DNA of 64,000 nt. Origin: Pelomonas lactea. GTDB lineage: Bacteria > Pseudomonadota > Gammaproteobacteria > Burkholderiales > Burkholderiaceae_C. The position numbers and the translations under genes are program-made. Under the pieces are notes generated by a model. The model was not told the origin of the DNA. It searched no databases and saw nothing but the letters and a program-made list of their open reading frames with translations. The first letter of the stretch is position 1. Each line of letters starts with the position of its first letter. Where the stretch lies: the NCBI RefSeq assembly GCF_043555885.1, contig NZ_JBIGHX010000002.1, positions 434,001 through 498,000 on the forward strand. The letters run 5' to 3'. Below, piece by piece: positions 54,053 to 64,000 of the stretch.

Positions 54053-56017
54053 GTGACCTGCCGCATCCTCGCGACGGCCTGCCTGGCCGCGATTGCCCAC
54101 GCCTGGCCTGCCCATGCCAGCCCGGCTGCCGACACTGCCGACCAGGCGCTGGAAGCGCTGCTCAAGCGCGAGGTGCAAGGACCGTCCCGCTACGCGCAGA
54201 GCCTGATGGACGCGCCGGCTTCCGTCAGCGTGCTGGAGCGCGAGGAAGCCGCCGCGCTGGGGCATCAGACCGTGGGCGACCTGCTGTCCCGGCTGCCGGG
54301 CGTCTACCTGAGCAACTCGCGTTCGTACAGCGCGCTGGGCCTGCGCGGCTTCAACCGCCCGGGCGACTACAGCTCGCGCGTGCTGATGGCCATCGATGGC
54401 CAGCGCGCCAACGACGCGCTGTACGACCAGGGCCTGCCGCAGCTGGAACTGCCCATCATGGCCGAGTGGGTCAAGCGCGTGGAGCTGGTGCACGGGCCGG
54501 GTTCGTCGGTCTATGGCAGCAACGCGCTGCTGGGCGTCGTCAACGTCGTCACGCTGAACGGCGCGGACGCGCCTGGCCTGCGCCTGCTGGGCAGCCTGGG
54601 CGATCAGGGGCAGCGTCGCGTGGAGGTGCACTACGGCGCCAGCGCGGCGGAGGAGCGCGACCTCTTCATCGGCTTGAACCTGCAGCGCAGCGCCGGCGAG
54701 AACCTGCACCTGCCCGAACTCGGCACGCCCGACGGCTGGGTACGCGGGCTGGACGGCGAGCGCCAGGCCGCGCTGCTGGCCAAGCTGCGCCATGGCCCGT
54801 GGCGGCTGTCGCTGAACGCCGTCCGCCGCGAGAAGGACGTGGCCACGGCGCCCTACGGCACGCTGGCCGGCGTGCCCGGCACGACCTACAGCGACAGCCT
54901 CGCGCTGGGCGAGATCAGCTTCGACCCCGGCTGGCAGGACGACATGCGCCGGACGTTGCGCGTCAGCGTGGCCGGCTACGAGTTCCGCGGCCGCTACCTG
55001 TTCGAGCAGGCGCCCGACCGCATCAACCGCGACGTGGCGCGCGCGCAATGGACCACGCTGGAGGGCCGCATCCTGTGGCGCGGCCTGCTCAACCACCAGC
55101 TCATGCTGGGCGCCGAGCTGCGCACCTCGCCCACGGGCCTGCAGCGCAACTTCGATGAGACCCCGTACCGCGAGAGCCTGGACTCACGCGTCACTCAGGA
55201 CGCCGTGGCCGCCTATGTGCAGGACCAGTGGCGGCTGTCGTCCACGCTGCAACTGACGACCGGGCTGCGCGTGGACCATGTGCGCGGCTTCGCCACCGCC
55301 TTCTCGCCGCGCGCGGTGCTGGCCTTGCGGCCCGACGAACGCGAATCCGTCAAGCTGATGTGGGCGCAGTCGTTCAGATCACCCAACCTGTATGAACGCT
55401 TCTACGACGACGGCGGCGTCTCGCAGCTCGCGAACACGGCGCTCAAGCCGGAGCGGCTGACGTCTGCCGAGGCGGCCTGGGAATACCTGCTGGCCAGTGG
55501 CCTGGCCCTGAGCGCCAATGCCTACCACACGCGCATGCGCCGCCTCATCGAGCAGGTGCCGCTCAGCGACACGCCGGACGCCGCGGTGCAGTACCGCAAC
55601 GTCGGCCGCGTGAGCCTCACGGGGGTGGATCTGGGTGTCGAACAGCGCTCCCCCGGCGGCTGGCTGTGGCGCGCCAGCGCGTCGTGGATGCGCGCGCGCA
55701 ACGACGCTGGCCAGCGGCTGAGCAACTCGCCGTCGTGGATGCTGAAGGGGCATGCCGTCACGCCCGAGTGGCAGCGCTGGCAACTGGGCACCGAATGGCT
55801 GCTGCTGGGGCCGCGCACGGGCCGCGCGCCGGTGCCCGCCACGGCCGTGGTCAACGCGCACCTGCGCTACGCGCTTGACGGGCGCCAGAGCCTGGCGCTG
55901 CACGTCAACAATGTGCTGGACCGCCAGAACCTGGACCCTTCCACGCCTGACACGCCGCTGAGCAGCATCCCGCAGCCCGGCCGCTCGTTCCGCCTCGACT
56001 GGCGGTTTGCGCTCTGA
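54053..56017 (+). CDS. TonB-dependent receptor (signalling cluster)
   Basis: Outer-membrane receptor of about 654 residues. Plug domain: APASVSVLEREEAAALGHQT, VGDLLSRLPGVYLSNSRSYS, LGLRGFNRPGDYSSRVLMAI, VELVHGPGSSVYGSNALLGV. Barrel with SFRSPNLYERFYDDGG and a final strand FRLDWRFAL. The start is uncertain: GTG 54053 gives a normal signal peptide (RILATACLAAIAHAWPAHA), GTG 53975 a long one; neither has a good Shine-Dalgarno site. It is followed closely by a YfiR-family gene and an EAL gene. In this arrangement the receptor may act as sensor rather than, or as well as, importer. Confidence 0.88.
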   Translation: MTCRILATACLAAIAHAWPAHASPAADTADQALEALLKREVQGPSRYAQSLMDAPASVSVLEREEAAALGHQTVGDLLSRLPGVYLSNSRSYSALGLRGFNRPGDYSSRVLMAIDGQRANDALYDQGLPQLELPIMAEWVKRVELVHGPGSSVYGSNALLGVVNVVTLNGADAPGLRLLGSLGDQGQRRVEVHYGASAAEERDLFIGLNLQRSAGENLHLPELGTPDGWVRGLDGERQAALLAKLRHGPWRLSLNAVRREKDVATAPYGTLAGVPGTTYSDSLALGEISFDPGWQDDMRRTLRVSVAGYEFRGRYLFEQAPDRINRDVARAQWTTLEGRILWRGLLNHQLMLGAELRTSPTGLQRNFDETPYRESLDSRVTQDAVAAYVQDQWRLSSTLQLTTGLRVDHVRGFATAFSPRAVLALRPDERESVKLMWAQSFRSPNLYERFYDDGGVSQLANTALKPERLTSAEAAWEYLLASGLALSANAYHTRMRRLIEQVPLSDTPDAAVQYRNVGRVSLTGVDLGVEQRSPGGWLWRASASWMRARNDAGQRLSNSPSWMLKGHAVTPEWQRWQLGTEWLLLGPRTGRAPVPATAVVNAHLRYALDGRQSLALHVNNVLDRQNLDPSTPDTPLSSIPQPGRSFRLDWRFAL

Positions 56018-56024
56018 GCATGCG

Positions 56025-56588
56025 ATGACGGGTGTTCAGCGGCCTTCCAGCACGCCGGCGCCGTGGCACCGGGCGACGCTGTGCGCCCTGGCGCTGGGGC
56101 TGGCGGCGCCCATCGCCGCGGCCCAGTCCGCCAGCCCGGAGTCGCTGAAGGCCGAGGTCGTCTACCGCGTCCTGATGTTCGTCACCTGGCCGCCGGAGCG
56201 CGAGACGCCGGGCCGCGGCCTGCAGATCTGCACGCTGGGCGACGGCCGAGTGGACAGCGCACTGCAGACGCTGTCGGGCCGGCCGATCCGGCAGCTCACC
56301 GTCGACGTGCGCCGCCTGAGCCGCGCCGAGCCGGCCGCGGGCTGCCACCTGCTCTACCTGGCCGCGCCACAGCCGGCGCTGCGTACGATGCTGGCGGATG
56401 CGCCGGTGCTGGTGGTGTCCGACGGCGCCGCCATGCTGGACCACGGCGCCATGATCAACCTGCAGGTCGAGGACGGGCGCATCGTCTTCGACGTGGAACT
56501 CGACGCAGCGCGCCGTGCGGGGCTGGTCATCTCCACCAAGCTGCTGCGGCTGGCCCGCTTCGTGCGCCACCAGGCGGCCACGCCATGA
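56025..56588 (+). CDS. YfiR-family periplasmic protein
   Basis: 187 residues with a signal peptide (CALALGLAAPIAAAQ) and the YfiR (DUF4154) pattern: SLKAEVVYRVLMFVTWPPER, LQICTLGDGRVDSAL, GCHLLYLAAP, PVLVVSDGAAMLDHGAMINL and STKLLRLARFVRH. In Pseudomonas, YfiR is the periplasmic repressor of the diguanylate cyclase YfiN. The ATG at 56025 lies 7 bp after the receptor stop; its stop overlaps the next start (ATGA), so the three genes are one unit. The in-frame ATG at 56007 would overlap the receptor. Confidence 0.9.
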   Translation: MTGVQRPSSTPAPWHRATLCALALGLAAPIAAAQSASPESLKAEVVYRVLMFVTWPPERETPGRGLQICTLGDGRVDSALQTLSGRPIRQLTVDVRRLSRAEPAAGCHLLYLAAPQPALRTMLADAPVLVVSDGAAMLDHGAMINLQVEDGRIVFDVELDAARRAGLVISTKLLRLARFVRHQAATP

Positions 56589-58405
56589 AGCCCAGCCTTG
56601 CCGACGCCTTCGAACGTCTGCGCGAGCTGGCCGTCGCGCTGGCGGCGCTGCTCGCCTTCGCGCTGGTGCTGAGCCTGATGCAGTATCTGCGGCTGCTGGA
56701 GCGCCAGTCGCGCGACCTGCAGACACAGGCCAGCATCGTCGCGCAGACGGTATCGGCCGCCCTGGTGTTCGACAGCCGAGACGACGCCGGCGAGAGCCTG
56801 GCCGCGCTGCGGCAGAACCCCGCCATCCTGCACGCCCGGCTGCTGAACAAGGACGGCGGCGTCTTCACGCAGTACGCGCGGGCCGCGGCCGAGCGCTCCC
56901 GCCTGGACGAGCTGGCCGGCAGCGCCCACGTCGAGGTACCGGTGGCGGCGGACGGGCGGCGCGTCGGCACGCTGGCGGTCGAAGCCAGCCAGCTGCCGAT
57001 GTGGCAGGACCTGGCGCAGTTCCTGGGCGGCACGCTGGCCACGCTGCTCGCCACCGCCGGCCTGGCCTGGGTGCTGGCCAAGCGGCTGCGCGTGCAGATC
57101 AAGGAGGTCGAGCGTCGCACCCGCTACCTCGCGCGGTTCGACGCGCTGACCGATCTCCCCAACCGCGAGCACATGCGCGCGCTGCTGGAGCGTGTGCTGC
57201 ACCAGGAGGCCGGCGCCACGCTGCTGATCCTGGATCTGGACGACTTCAAGCAGATCAACGACCAGCACCGCCACGCCACCGGTGATGCCGTGCTGCAGGC
57301 CGTGAGCCAGCGGCTGCGGCTGCTGTGCCGGCCGGGCGACCAGGTGGCGCGCCTGTCGGCCGACGAGTTCGCCATGCTGTTGGTGCCGCGACTGGAGGGC
57401 GACGCTCTGCGCGCCCACGCCGCCCAGTTGCTGGGCGCGCTGACGCAGCCGCTGCTGCGCGACGGCCACTGGCTGCCGTTGCATGCCAGTATGGGCGCCG
57501 TCTCGCTGCCCGAGCATGCCCGCGATGCCAGCGAAGCCCTGCGCTGCGCCGACGCGGCCATGCGACACGCCAAGCAGCTGGGCAAGGACAGCTTCCAGCT
57601 CTTCACGCCGCAGATCGGCGAGGCGCTGCGGCTGCGCCTGGCGCTGGAGCGCGACCTGCGCGCTGCGCTGCAAGCCGACGACCAACTCACGCTGGCCTAC
57701 CAGCCGCAGTACGACGCACAGCGCCGCATCCGCGGCTTCGAGGCGCTGGCCCGCTGGCGTCATCCGCAGCGCGGCTGGGTGTCGCCCGCGGAGTTCATCC
57801 CGGTGGCGGAGAGCTCCGGCCTCATCGTCGAGCTGGGCCTGGCCACGCTCGCGCTGCTGCGCCGCGACCTGGACAGCTGGCGCGCAAGCGGTCTGAGCTG
57901 CCCGCTGGTGGCCGTCAACCTGTCTTGGGAGCAGTGCCGCAAGCCCCAGCACCGCGAGCGCTTCCTGCAGCAGCTCAAGACGCTGCAGCTGGGGCCCGCG
58001 GACATCGAGTTCGAACTGACCGAGAGCGCCGACTTCGAGGACATCGACAAGCCCGACTCCTTCGTCTTCACGCTGCAAGGGCTGGGCTACGGCCTTGCCA
58101 TCGACGACTTCGGCACCGGCTACAGCTCGCTGGCCTATCTGCGGCGCATCCGCTGCCGCAAGCTCAAGATCGACCGGCTGTTCGTGCACGGCCTGTCGGC
58201 GAACCCCGAGTCGCGCACGCTGGTTGAGTCGATGGTGCGCGTGGCGCACGCGATGCGCATGCTGGTCGTGGCCGAGGGCGTGGAGCTGCCCGACGACGAG
58301 GCTACGCTTGTCGCCATGGGCTGCGACCTGATGCAGGGCTTCGGCTTCTGCCGCCCGGTGCCGGCCGACGGCATGCCGGAGCTGCTGCGGCCGGCCGCCG
58401 CCTGA
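56585..58405 (+). CDS. Membrane GGDEF-EAL protein, probable c-di-GMP phosphodiesterase
   Basis: 606 residues. Transmembrane helices at about 16-36 and 145-166 flank a periplasmic sensor region like that of YfiN. The GGDEF domain opens FDALTDLPNREHMRALLERV, with signature SADEF (258-262) instead of GGDEF, so cyclase activity is doubtful. The EAL domain retains FEALARW (Glu386), VNLSWEQ, FELTES, DDFGTGYSSLAYL, LKIDRLFVHGL and VVAEGVE, the residues needed for phosphodiesterase activity. With the coupled YfiR and receptor genes it probably forms an outer-to-inner-membrane relay controlling c-di-GMP. Confidence 0.92.
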   Translation: MKPSLADAFERLRELAVALAALLAFALVLSLMQYLRLLERQSRDLQTQASIVAQTVSAALVFDSRDDAGESLAALRQNPAILHARLLNKDGGVFTQYARAAAERSRLDELAGSAHVEVPVAADGRRVGTLAVEASQLPMWQDLAQFLGGTLATLLATAGLAWVLAKRLRVQIKEVERRTRYLARFDALTDLPNREHMRALLERVLHQEAGATLLILDLDDFKQINDQHRHATGDAVLQAVSQRLRLLCRPGDQVARLSADEFAMLLVPRLEGDALRAHAAQLLGALTQPLLRDGHWLPLHASMGAVSLPEHARDASEALRCADAAMRHAKQLGKDSFQLFTPQIGEALRLRLALERDLRAALQADDQLTLAYQPQYDAQRRIRGFEALARWRHPQRGWVSPAEFIPVAESSGLIVELGLATLALLRRDLDSWRASGLSCPLVAVNLSWEQCRKPQHRERFLQQLKTLQLGPADIEFELTESADFEDIDKPDSFVFTLQGLGYGLAIDDFGTGYSSLAYLRRIRCRKLKIDRLFVHGLSANPESRTLVESMVRVAHAMRMLVVAEGVELPDDEATLVAMGCDLMQGFGFCRPVPADGMPELLRPAAA

Positions 58406-58425
58406 CGCGCGGCCATACTGCGGCG

Positions 58426-59025
58426 ATGCGCAACCCGCCCCGCCAACGCCCCACCCCCGAGCAGATCGCCGCCATGCCGCCCTACGTGGCACTGCCGGCC
58501 AGCCGCATCCATCTTCTGAAGAGCGCCGCGCAGTGCGAAGCGGCCGAAGCGGCGCTGCGCGCCGCCGGGCACGTGGGATTCGACACCGAGAGCAAACCCG
58601 TGTTCGTGGCCGGCCAGCCGCAGACGGGGCCGGAGGTGATTCAGTTCTCGACGCTGACCGACGCCTACATCGTGCAGACGGCCACGCCCGGCGTGACGGA
58701 CTTCCTGCGCGCCATGATCGAGTCGGACGAGGTGGTGAAGGTGGGCTTCGGCCTCGCGTCCGACCGGCCGCAGATCCACCGCAAGCTGGGCCTGACGCTG
58801 GGCAAGTCCATCGATGTGTCGCAGCTGGTGAAGCGGCTGGGCTTCAAGGACGCCGTCGGCCTGAAGGTTGCCGTGGCCGTCGTGCTGGGCCAGCGGTTTG
58901 CCAAGTCCAAGAAGGCCACCACGTCCAACTGGGCCAACGCAACACTGACGCCGCAGCAGCTGCAGTACGCGGCCAACGACGCTCACGCGTCGCTGCTGGT
59001 CTACCAGGCCCTAAGCACCGCCTAG
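58426..59025 (+). CDS. DEDD-type 3'-5' exonuclease
   Basis: 199 residues, ribonuclease D-like fold. Exo I motif HVGFDTESKP (Asp/Glu metal ligands), Exo II near VVKVGFGLASDRPQI, and Exo III YAANDAHASLLVYQAL with Tyr spaced as in DEDDy enzymes. It lacks the HRDC domains of full RNase D. It begins 20 bp after the EAL gene, possibly co-transcribed, and overlaps the convergent thiDE stop by 15 bp. Confidence 0.9.
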   Translation: MRNPPRQRPTPEQIAAMPPYVALPASRIHLLKSAAQCEAAEAALRAAGHVGFDTESKPVFVAGQPQTGPEVIQFSTLTDAYIVQTATPGVTDFLRAMIESDEVVKVGFGLASDRPQIHRKLGLTLGKSIDVSQLVKRLGFKDAVGLKVAVAVVLGQRFAKSKKATTSNWANATLTPQQLQYAANDAHASLLVYQALSTA

Positions 59026-60540
59026 CGAGGGGTGCGGCCAGGCCGGATCGGGCGTCGCCGGCATGCCCGCCCCGCTGCGCCACGCGTCCAGCCAGTCCTG
59101 CACCGGCAGTTCCTTGAGCCCGCGCACGACACAGCCGGCCGCGGCACCCGACGCGGCGATCCGGACCATCTGTTCCGGCACCATCACGCCACCGATGCCC
59201 ACAACGGGCACCGGCGACATGGCGGCCCACCAGGCCAGGTTGTCCAGCCCCTGAGGCCGCCACGGCATGGCCTTGGTGAGCGTGGGCCACACAGGGCCGC
59301 AGGCCACGTAGTCCGGCGCCCAGGCCACCGCGCGGGCCAGCTCCCACAGGCTGTGCGAGCTGATGCCCAGCCGCAGGCCGCGTGCGCGCGCCTGGGCCAG
59401 GTCGGCGCGCGCGGTGGTGTCCAGCGCCAGCAGGTCTTCCTGCCCCAGGTGCACGAAGTCCACGCCCAACGCCAGCGCGGCACGCCAGTGGTCGTTGACG
59501 ATGAAGGTGGCGCCGTGCCGCCGTGCGGCATCCCGCGCGGGCTGCACCTCGGCCGCCAGCCGGGTGTGCCAGGCGGCGCCGCTCTCGCCCGCGGCGCGCT
59601 TCAAGCGCAGCTGCACGGTCGTGAGCCCGGCATCGAACAGCTCGGCGGCCTGCGCGCCGCTGTCGGCGATGCCATAGACGCCTTCGATGGCCGGCGGCCC
59701 GTCCGGTCGGGCCGGCCAGCGCGCGGGCGGCGTGTCGAACAACCCGGGTAGCAGGCCCGCCTCGGTGATGAAGCCAGGCGCGGGCCGCACCGGGCCGGCA
59801 CCGGCGCCGGGTGTCGCGTCGGGCAGCAGGCCCGCCGTCGTCAGCATCTTGGCCAGCACGGCCGCGTCCGCCGGCACGAAGCCCTTGGCCAGCGCGGCGG
59901 CCAGCGCCGTCGCAAAGCAGCAGCCGGTGCCGTGGTTGTTGCGCGCGGCGCGCCATGGCAGCGCCAGCCAGCCGCTCGCCTGCGGACTGTGCAGCCAGTC
60001 CTGCGCCAGCGGGCCGGCCGCGTCGCCGCCGGTGATGCAGACGGTCTGCACACCCAGCAGGGGCGACTGCTGCTGCGGGCAGCCCTCCCCCACCAGCCGG
60101 TCGGCCTCGCGGCGGTTGGGCGTGGCGACGGTGGCGCGCGGCAGCAGCTCGTCGCGGTAGGCCTGCAGCAACTCGTCACCGGCAAAACTGGCGCCGGTGG
60201 ACGCGCGCAGCACCGGGTCCACCACCAGTGCCACCGGGCCGCGCTCGCGCAGCCGGTCCACCCAGCGGGTCACGACGCGCAGCTGCGCCACGCCGCCCAG
60301 CAGCCCGGTTTTGACGACGACCGGCGGCAGGTCTTGCGCCAGCGCGGCCAACTGGGCGTCCAGCTGTTCCGCCGGCACCGGGAACACCGCCTCCACCGCC
60401 CGGCTGTTCTGCGCGGTCACCGCTGCCGCCACCGGGCACAGGTGCACGCCCATGGCGTCGGCTGCGCGCTGGTCCGCCGAGAGGCCGGCGCCCCCGCCGC
60501 TGTCCAGGCCGGCAATGCTCCAGATGATCGGTGTCGTCAT
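59011..60540 (-). CDS. thiDE: Bifunctional hydroxymethylpyrimidine kinase / thiamine phosphate synthase (ThiD-ThiE fusion)
   Basis: 509 residues. The N-terminal half (about 1-245) is ThiD: SIAGLDSGGGAGLSADQRAA, VVDPVLRASTGASFAGDELL, ATPNRREADRLVGEG, NNHGTGCCFATALAAALAKG. The C-terminal half (about 300-495) is ThiE: GIADSGAQAAELFDAGLTTV, FIVNDHWRAALALGVDFVHL, GQEDLL, YVACGPVWPTLTK and VVGIGGVMVPEQM. It phosphorylates HMP-P to HMP-PP, then joins it to the thiazole phosphate. The start at 60540 overlaps the thiG stop (ATGA). It is the last gene of the thiamine operon. Confidence 0.95.
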   Translation of the reverse strand: MTTPIIWSIAGLDSGGGAGLSADQRAADAMGVHLCPVAAAVTAQNSRAVEAVFPVPAEQLDAQLAALAQDLPPVVVKTGLLGGVAQLRVVTRWVDRLRERGPVALVVDPVLRASTGASFAGDELLQAYRDELLPRATVATPNRREADRLVGEGCPQQQSPLLGVQTVCITGGDAAGPLAQDWLHSPQASGWLALPWRAARNNHGTGCCFATALAAALAKGFVPADAAVLAKMLTTAGLLPDATPGAGAGPVRPAPGFITEAGLLPGLFDTPPARWPARPDGPPAIEGVYGIADSGAQAAELFDAGLTTVQLRLKRAAGESGAAWHTRLAAEVQPARDAARRHGATFIVNDHWRAALALGVDFVHLGQEDLLALDTTARADLAQARARGLRLGISSHSLWELARAVAWAPDYVACGPVWPTLTKAMPWRPQGLDNLAWWAAMSPVPVVGIGGVMVPEQMVRIAASGAAAGCVVRGLKELPVQDWLDAWRSGAGMPATPDPAWPHPSLGGA

Positions 60541-61325
60541 GAGATCAGGAAGGGCCTGCCACCCACCGGCGTGCTCGCCACGGCCATGTCCTGCTTGGCC
60601 ATCACGCCGGCCTCGAAGCCCTGCCGCCCCGCCGCGATGGCCTGACCGAACGCGGCGGCCATGCGGACGGGGGCGCCCGCCTGTGCCACCGCCGAGTTCA
60701 GCAGCACGCCGTCCAAGCCCAGCTCCATTGCCTGCGCCGCATGCGACGGCGCGCCGATGCCGGCGTCCACGATCAGCGGCACGCCCGGCAGGCGCTCGCG
60801 CAGCACGCGCAGCGCGAACGGGTTCAGCAGCCCCTGGCCCGAGCCTATGGGCGCCCCCCAGGGCATCAGCACCTCGCAGCCCACGTCCAGCAGGCGGCGG
60901 CAGGTGACGAGGTCGTCGGTGCAGTACGGGAACACCTGGAAGCCGTCCTTCACCAACTGCTCGGCCGCGGCCACCAGCTCCCACGGGTCGGGCTGCAGCG
61001 TGTGCTCGTCGCCGACGACCTCCAGCTTGATCCACGGCGTGTCGTACAGCTCGCGGGCCATCTGCGCCAGGATGATGGCCTCGGTGGCCGTGCGGCAGCC
61101 CGCGGTGTTGGGCAGCAGGTGCCCGCCCGTCGACTTCAGCGTCTCCCGGATCGCGGCGACAAAGCCGTTGTCGCCCGCCGCGGCCAGCGTGCGCTTGAGG
61201 CCCACGGTCAGCACCTGCGCGCCGCTGGCCTGCACGGCCAGGCGCAGGATCTCGGGCGACGGATAGCCGGCGGTGCCGAGCAGGAAGCGGCTCGCCAGCG
61301 AGCGGCCGTACAGGGTGAAGCTCAT
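60537..61325 (-). CDS. thiG: Thiazole synthase
   Basis: 262 residues, TIM-barrel thiazole synthase. It forms the thiazole ring from deoxyxylulose phosphate, ThiS thiocarboxylate and dehydroglycine. Landmarks are SRFLLGTAGYPSPEI, HLLPNTAGCRTATEAIILAQ, WIKLEVVGD (Lys100, Schiff base), VLMPWGAPIGSGQGLLNP and IVDAGIGAPSHAAQAMELGL followed by DGVLLNSAVA. It starts 4 bp after thiS and overlaps thiDE. Confidence 0.97.
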   Translation of the reverse strand: MSFTLYGRSLASRFLLGTAGYPSPEILRLAVQASGAQVLTVGLKRTLAAAGDNGFVAAIRETLKSTGGHLLPNTAGCRTATEAIILAQMARELYDTPWIKLEVVGDEHTLQPDPWELVAAAEQLVKDGFQVFPYCTDDLVTCRRLLDVGCEVLMPWGAPIGSGQGLLNPFALRVLRERLPGVPLIVDAGIGAPSHAAQAMELGLDGVLLNSAVAQAGAPVRMAAAFGQAIAAGRQGFEAGVMAKQDMAVASTPVGGRPFLIS

Positions 61326-61329
61326 GAGG

Positions 61330-61533
61330 TCAGCCCCCGGTGATGGGTTGGATCAAGGTCAGCTCGTCGCCGGGCTGGATCAGCGTGGCGTCGCGCCGGC
61401 CGCGCGGCACGAAGGCGCCGTTCAGCGCCGTGGCGACGGCATCGGCGGCCCGGCCCTGTTCGGCCAGCAGCGCGGCGACGCTCAAGCCCTCACGCCAGGG
61501 TTGGGCTTGGTGGTTCAGCGTGAATTCAGACAT
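61330..61533 (-). CDS. thiS: Sulfur carrier protein ThiS
   Basis: 67 residues, ubiquitin-fold. It begins MSEFTLNHQAQPW and ends LTLIQPITGG with the C-terminal Gly-Gly that is adenylated and thiocarboxylated. VATALNGAFVPRGRRD fits the family core. An upstream in-frame ATG at 61626 lies within thiO. The gene overlaps the thiO end by 8 bp. Confidence 0.95.
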   Translation of the reverse strand: MSEFTLNHQAQPWREGLSVAALLAEQGRAADAVATALNGAFVPRGRRDATLIQPGDELTLIQPITGG

Positions 61534-62523
61534 GTTGGAGCGCTTGTTCCGCGAGCGCCGGCGCCAGCAGCCAGCCGTGGCGGAAAAGCCCGTTGATGCG
61601 CAGCAGGCCCGGCTCGTGGTCGACACGCGGCTTGTGGTCCGGCAACGCCGGGCGCAGGTTGGTGTCCATGTGGACGATGCGCGCCTCGGCCAGCCCCGGC
61701 AGCACGCTGTGCGCGGCGGCCATCAGCTCGACGGCGCTGCGCAGGCTGACCGGCGAGCGGTCCTCGCTTTCCACCTCCGACGCGCCGACCACGATGACGT
61801 CACCCGGCCGCGGCACGAGGTAGACGCGGTGGCGCGGGTGCATCAGCCGCACGGGCCGCTGCAGCACCACGCCGGGCGCATGCAGCCACAGCATCTCGCC
61901 GCGCACGCCGCGCAGGCCCGGCAGGTCGTGCCGGGCGCCGAGGCCGCGCGTGTCGATGACGAGGTCGGCCACGAGCCGGCGGCCGTCGTCCAGCCGCAGC
62001 TCGTGCGGCTGCACCGCGGTGGCGAGGCGCCCCCACAGCCAGTCGATGCCGCCGGCCGGCCGGCCCAGCGCGGCCATCAGCTCGCGCGGCAGCAGCTGGC
62101 CTTCGCCGGGCAGCAGCCAGGCCTTGAGGTCGGGCGCGAGGTACGGCTCCAGCGCTTGCAGCGCGGCGCGGGCCAGCGGCTGCGGGCCGTCGGGCATGCG
62201 GGCCAGCACGCGCTGCGCGGCGCCCAGGTCGCTGCCATGGGCCAGCAGCAGGCTGCCGTGCGTGCGCACCAGGCCCGGCTGACCCAGCGCCTCGGCGATG
62301 GCCGGCCACAGCGCCAGCGAGCGCCATCCCAGCTCGGCGACCTCGGCATCGGCATGCTCGCGCTCGGCCAGCGGGCTCAGCATGCCGGCGGCCGTGAAGC
62401 CGGCCGCGCCGGGCTGCTCCGGCGCCGTGGCCGGGTCCACCACGCGCACGCGGTGCCCCGCCCGCGCGAGCTGCCAGGCCAGCAGCCGGCCCATGACGCC
62501 GGCGCCTGCAATGGCGATGTTCA

Positions 62524-62524
<1 letters not shown>
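61526..62524 (-). CDS. thiO: Glycine oxidase ThiO
   Basis: 332 residues, FAD-dependent amine oxidase of the DAO family. It supplies dehydroglycine for thiazole synthesis. N-terminal dinucleotide motif IAIAGAGVMGRLLAWQLARA, then GFTAAGMLSPLAE, DLVIDTRGLGARHDLPGLRG, VRGEMLWLH, VYLVPRPGDVIVVGASEVES, and the C-terminal INGLFRHGWLLAPALAEQ. Its start codon overlaps the thiC stop (ATGA) and its end overlaps thiS. Confidence 0.95.

Positions 62525-64000
<1,476 letters not shown>

Overview
The window is 64 kb of very GC-rich DNA, densely coding, with many ATGA start/stop overlaps. Gene content suggests a betaproteobacterium of the order Burkholderiales, probably in the Rubrivivax/Leptothrix/Roseateles neighbourhood. 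This placement is inferred from gene content and style: gcvTHP behind a tandem glycine riboswitch with sdaA next, a thiC-thiO-thiS-thiG-thiDE operon, LpxO, an Aer-type chemoreceptor and LapB-type secretion genes. No rRNA, tRNA, transposase, integrase or CRISPR array was found.

Left end (1-5.1 kb): the 3' part of a chloramphenicol-acetyltransferase-like gene, an Aer-like PAS chemoreceptor, exonuclease III, a deletion scar in which a LysR regulator and a divergent alcohol dehydrogenase have both lost their 5' halves, and a dihydrolipoamide-dehydrogenase-type flavoenzyme.

Centre of interest (5.3-31 kb): one co-oriented, tightly packed cluster of eight genes. In order they encode a LapB-type ABC exporter, a TolC-like outer-membrane protein, a MotB-like membrane protein, an HlyD-like adaptor, a MotA/ExbB-like membrane protein, an HDOD protein, a degenerate membrane GGDEF/EAL protein and a 5529-residue RTX-type giant adhesin. 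The adhesin carries 12 repeats of about 79 residues, then 27 uninterrupted repeats of exactly 81 residues, then LamG-like, PA14 and second LamG-like modules. A type I secretion system with its own MotA/MotB-like pair recalls SiiA/SiiB of the Salmonella SPI-4 SiiE system. The added HDOD and degenerate c-di-GMP-type proteins make this the best candidate for an undescribed regulated adhesin-secretion system.

31-37 kb: a lipid A acyltransferase and an LpxO-type lipid A hydroxylase (overlapping pair), a shredded SGNH hydrolase pseudogene, and a large TolB-propeller/amidohydrolase fusion. 36.8-43 kb: tandem glycine riboswitch, gcvT, gcvH, gcvP and sdaA, i.e. glycine breakdown followed by serine deamination to pyruvate. 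43-48.4 kb: a periplasmic binding protein, a TANGO2-family protein, a Pro/Ala-rich TonB-like protein, and an intact divergent alcohol dehydrogenase/LysR pair.

48.5-58.4 kb: a TonB-dependent receptor convergent with an oligogalacturonate-lyase-like protein, an HExxH protein, then a receptor-YfiR-EAL cluster that probably couples an outer-membrane signal to c-di-GMP turnover. Right end (58.4-64 kb): a DEDD 3'-5' exonuclease, then on the minus strand the thiamine operon thiC(partial)-thiO-thiS-thiG-thiDE.

A family of hairpin-rich repeats begins directly at the stop codons of hlyD-like, sdaA and receptor genes. One copy lies inside the adhesin-secretion operon.
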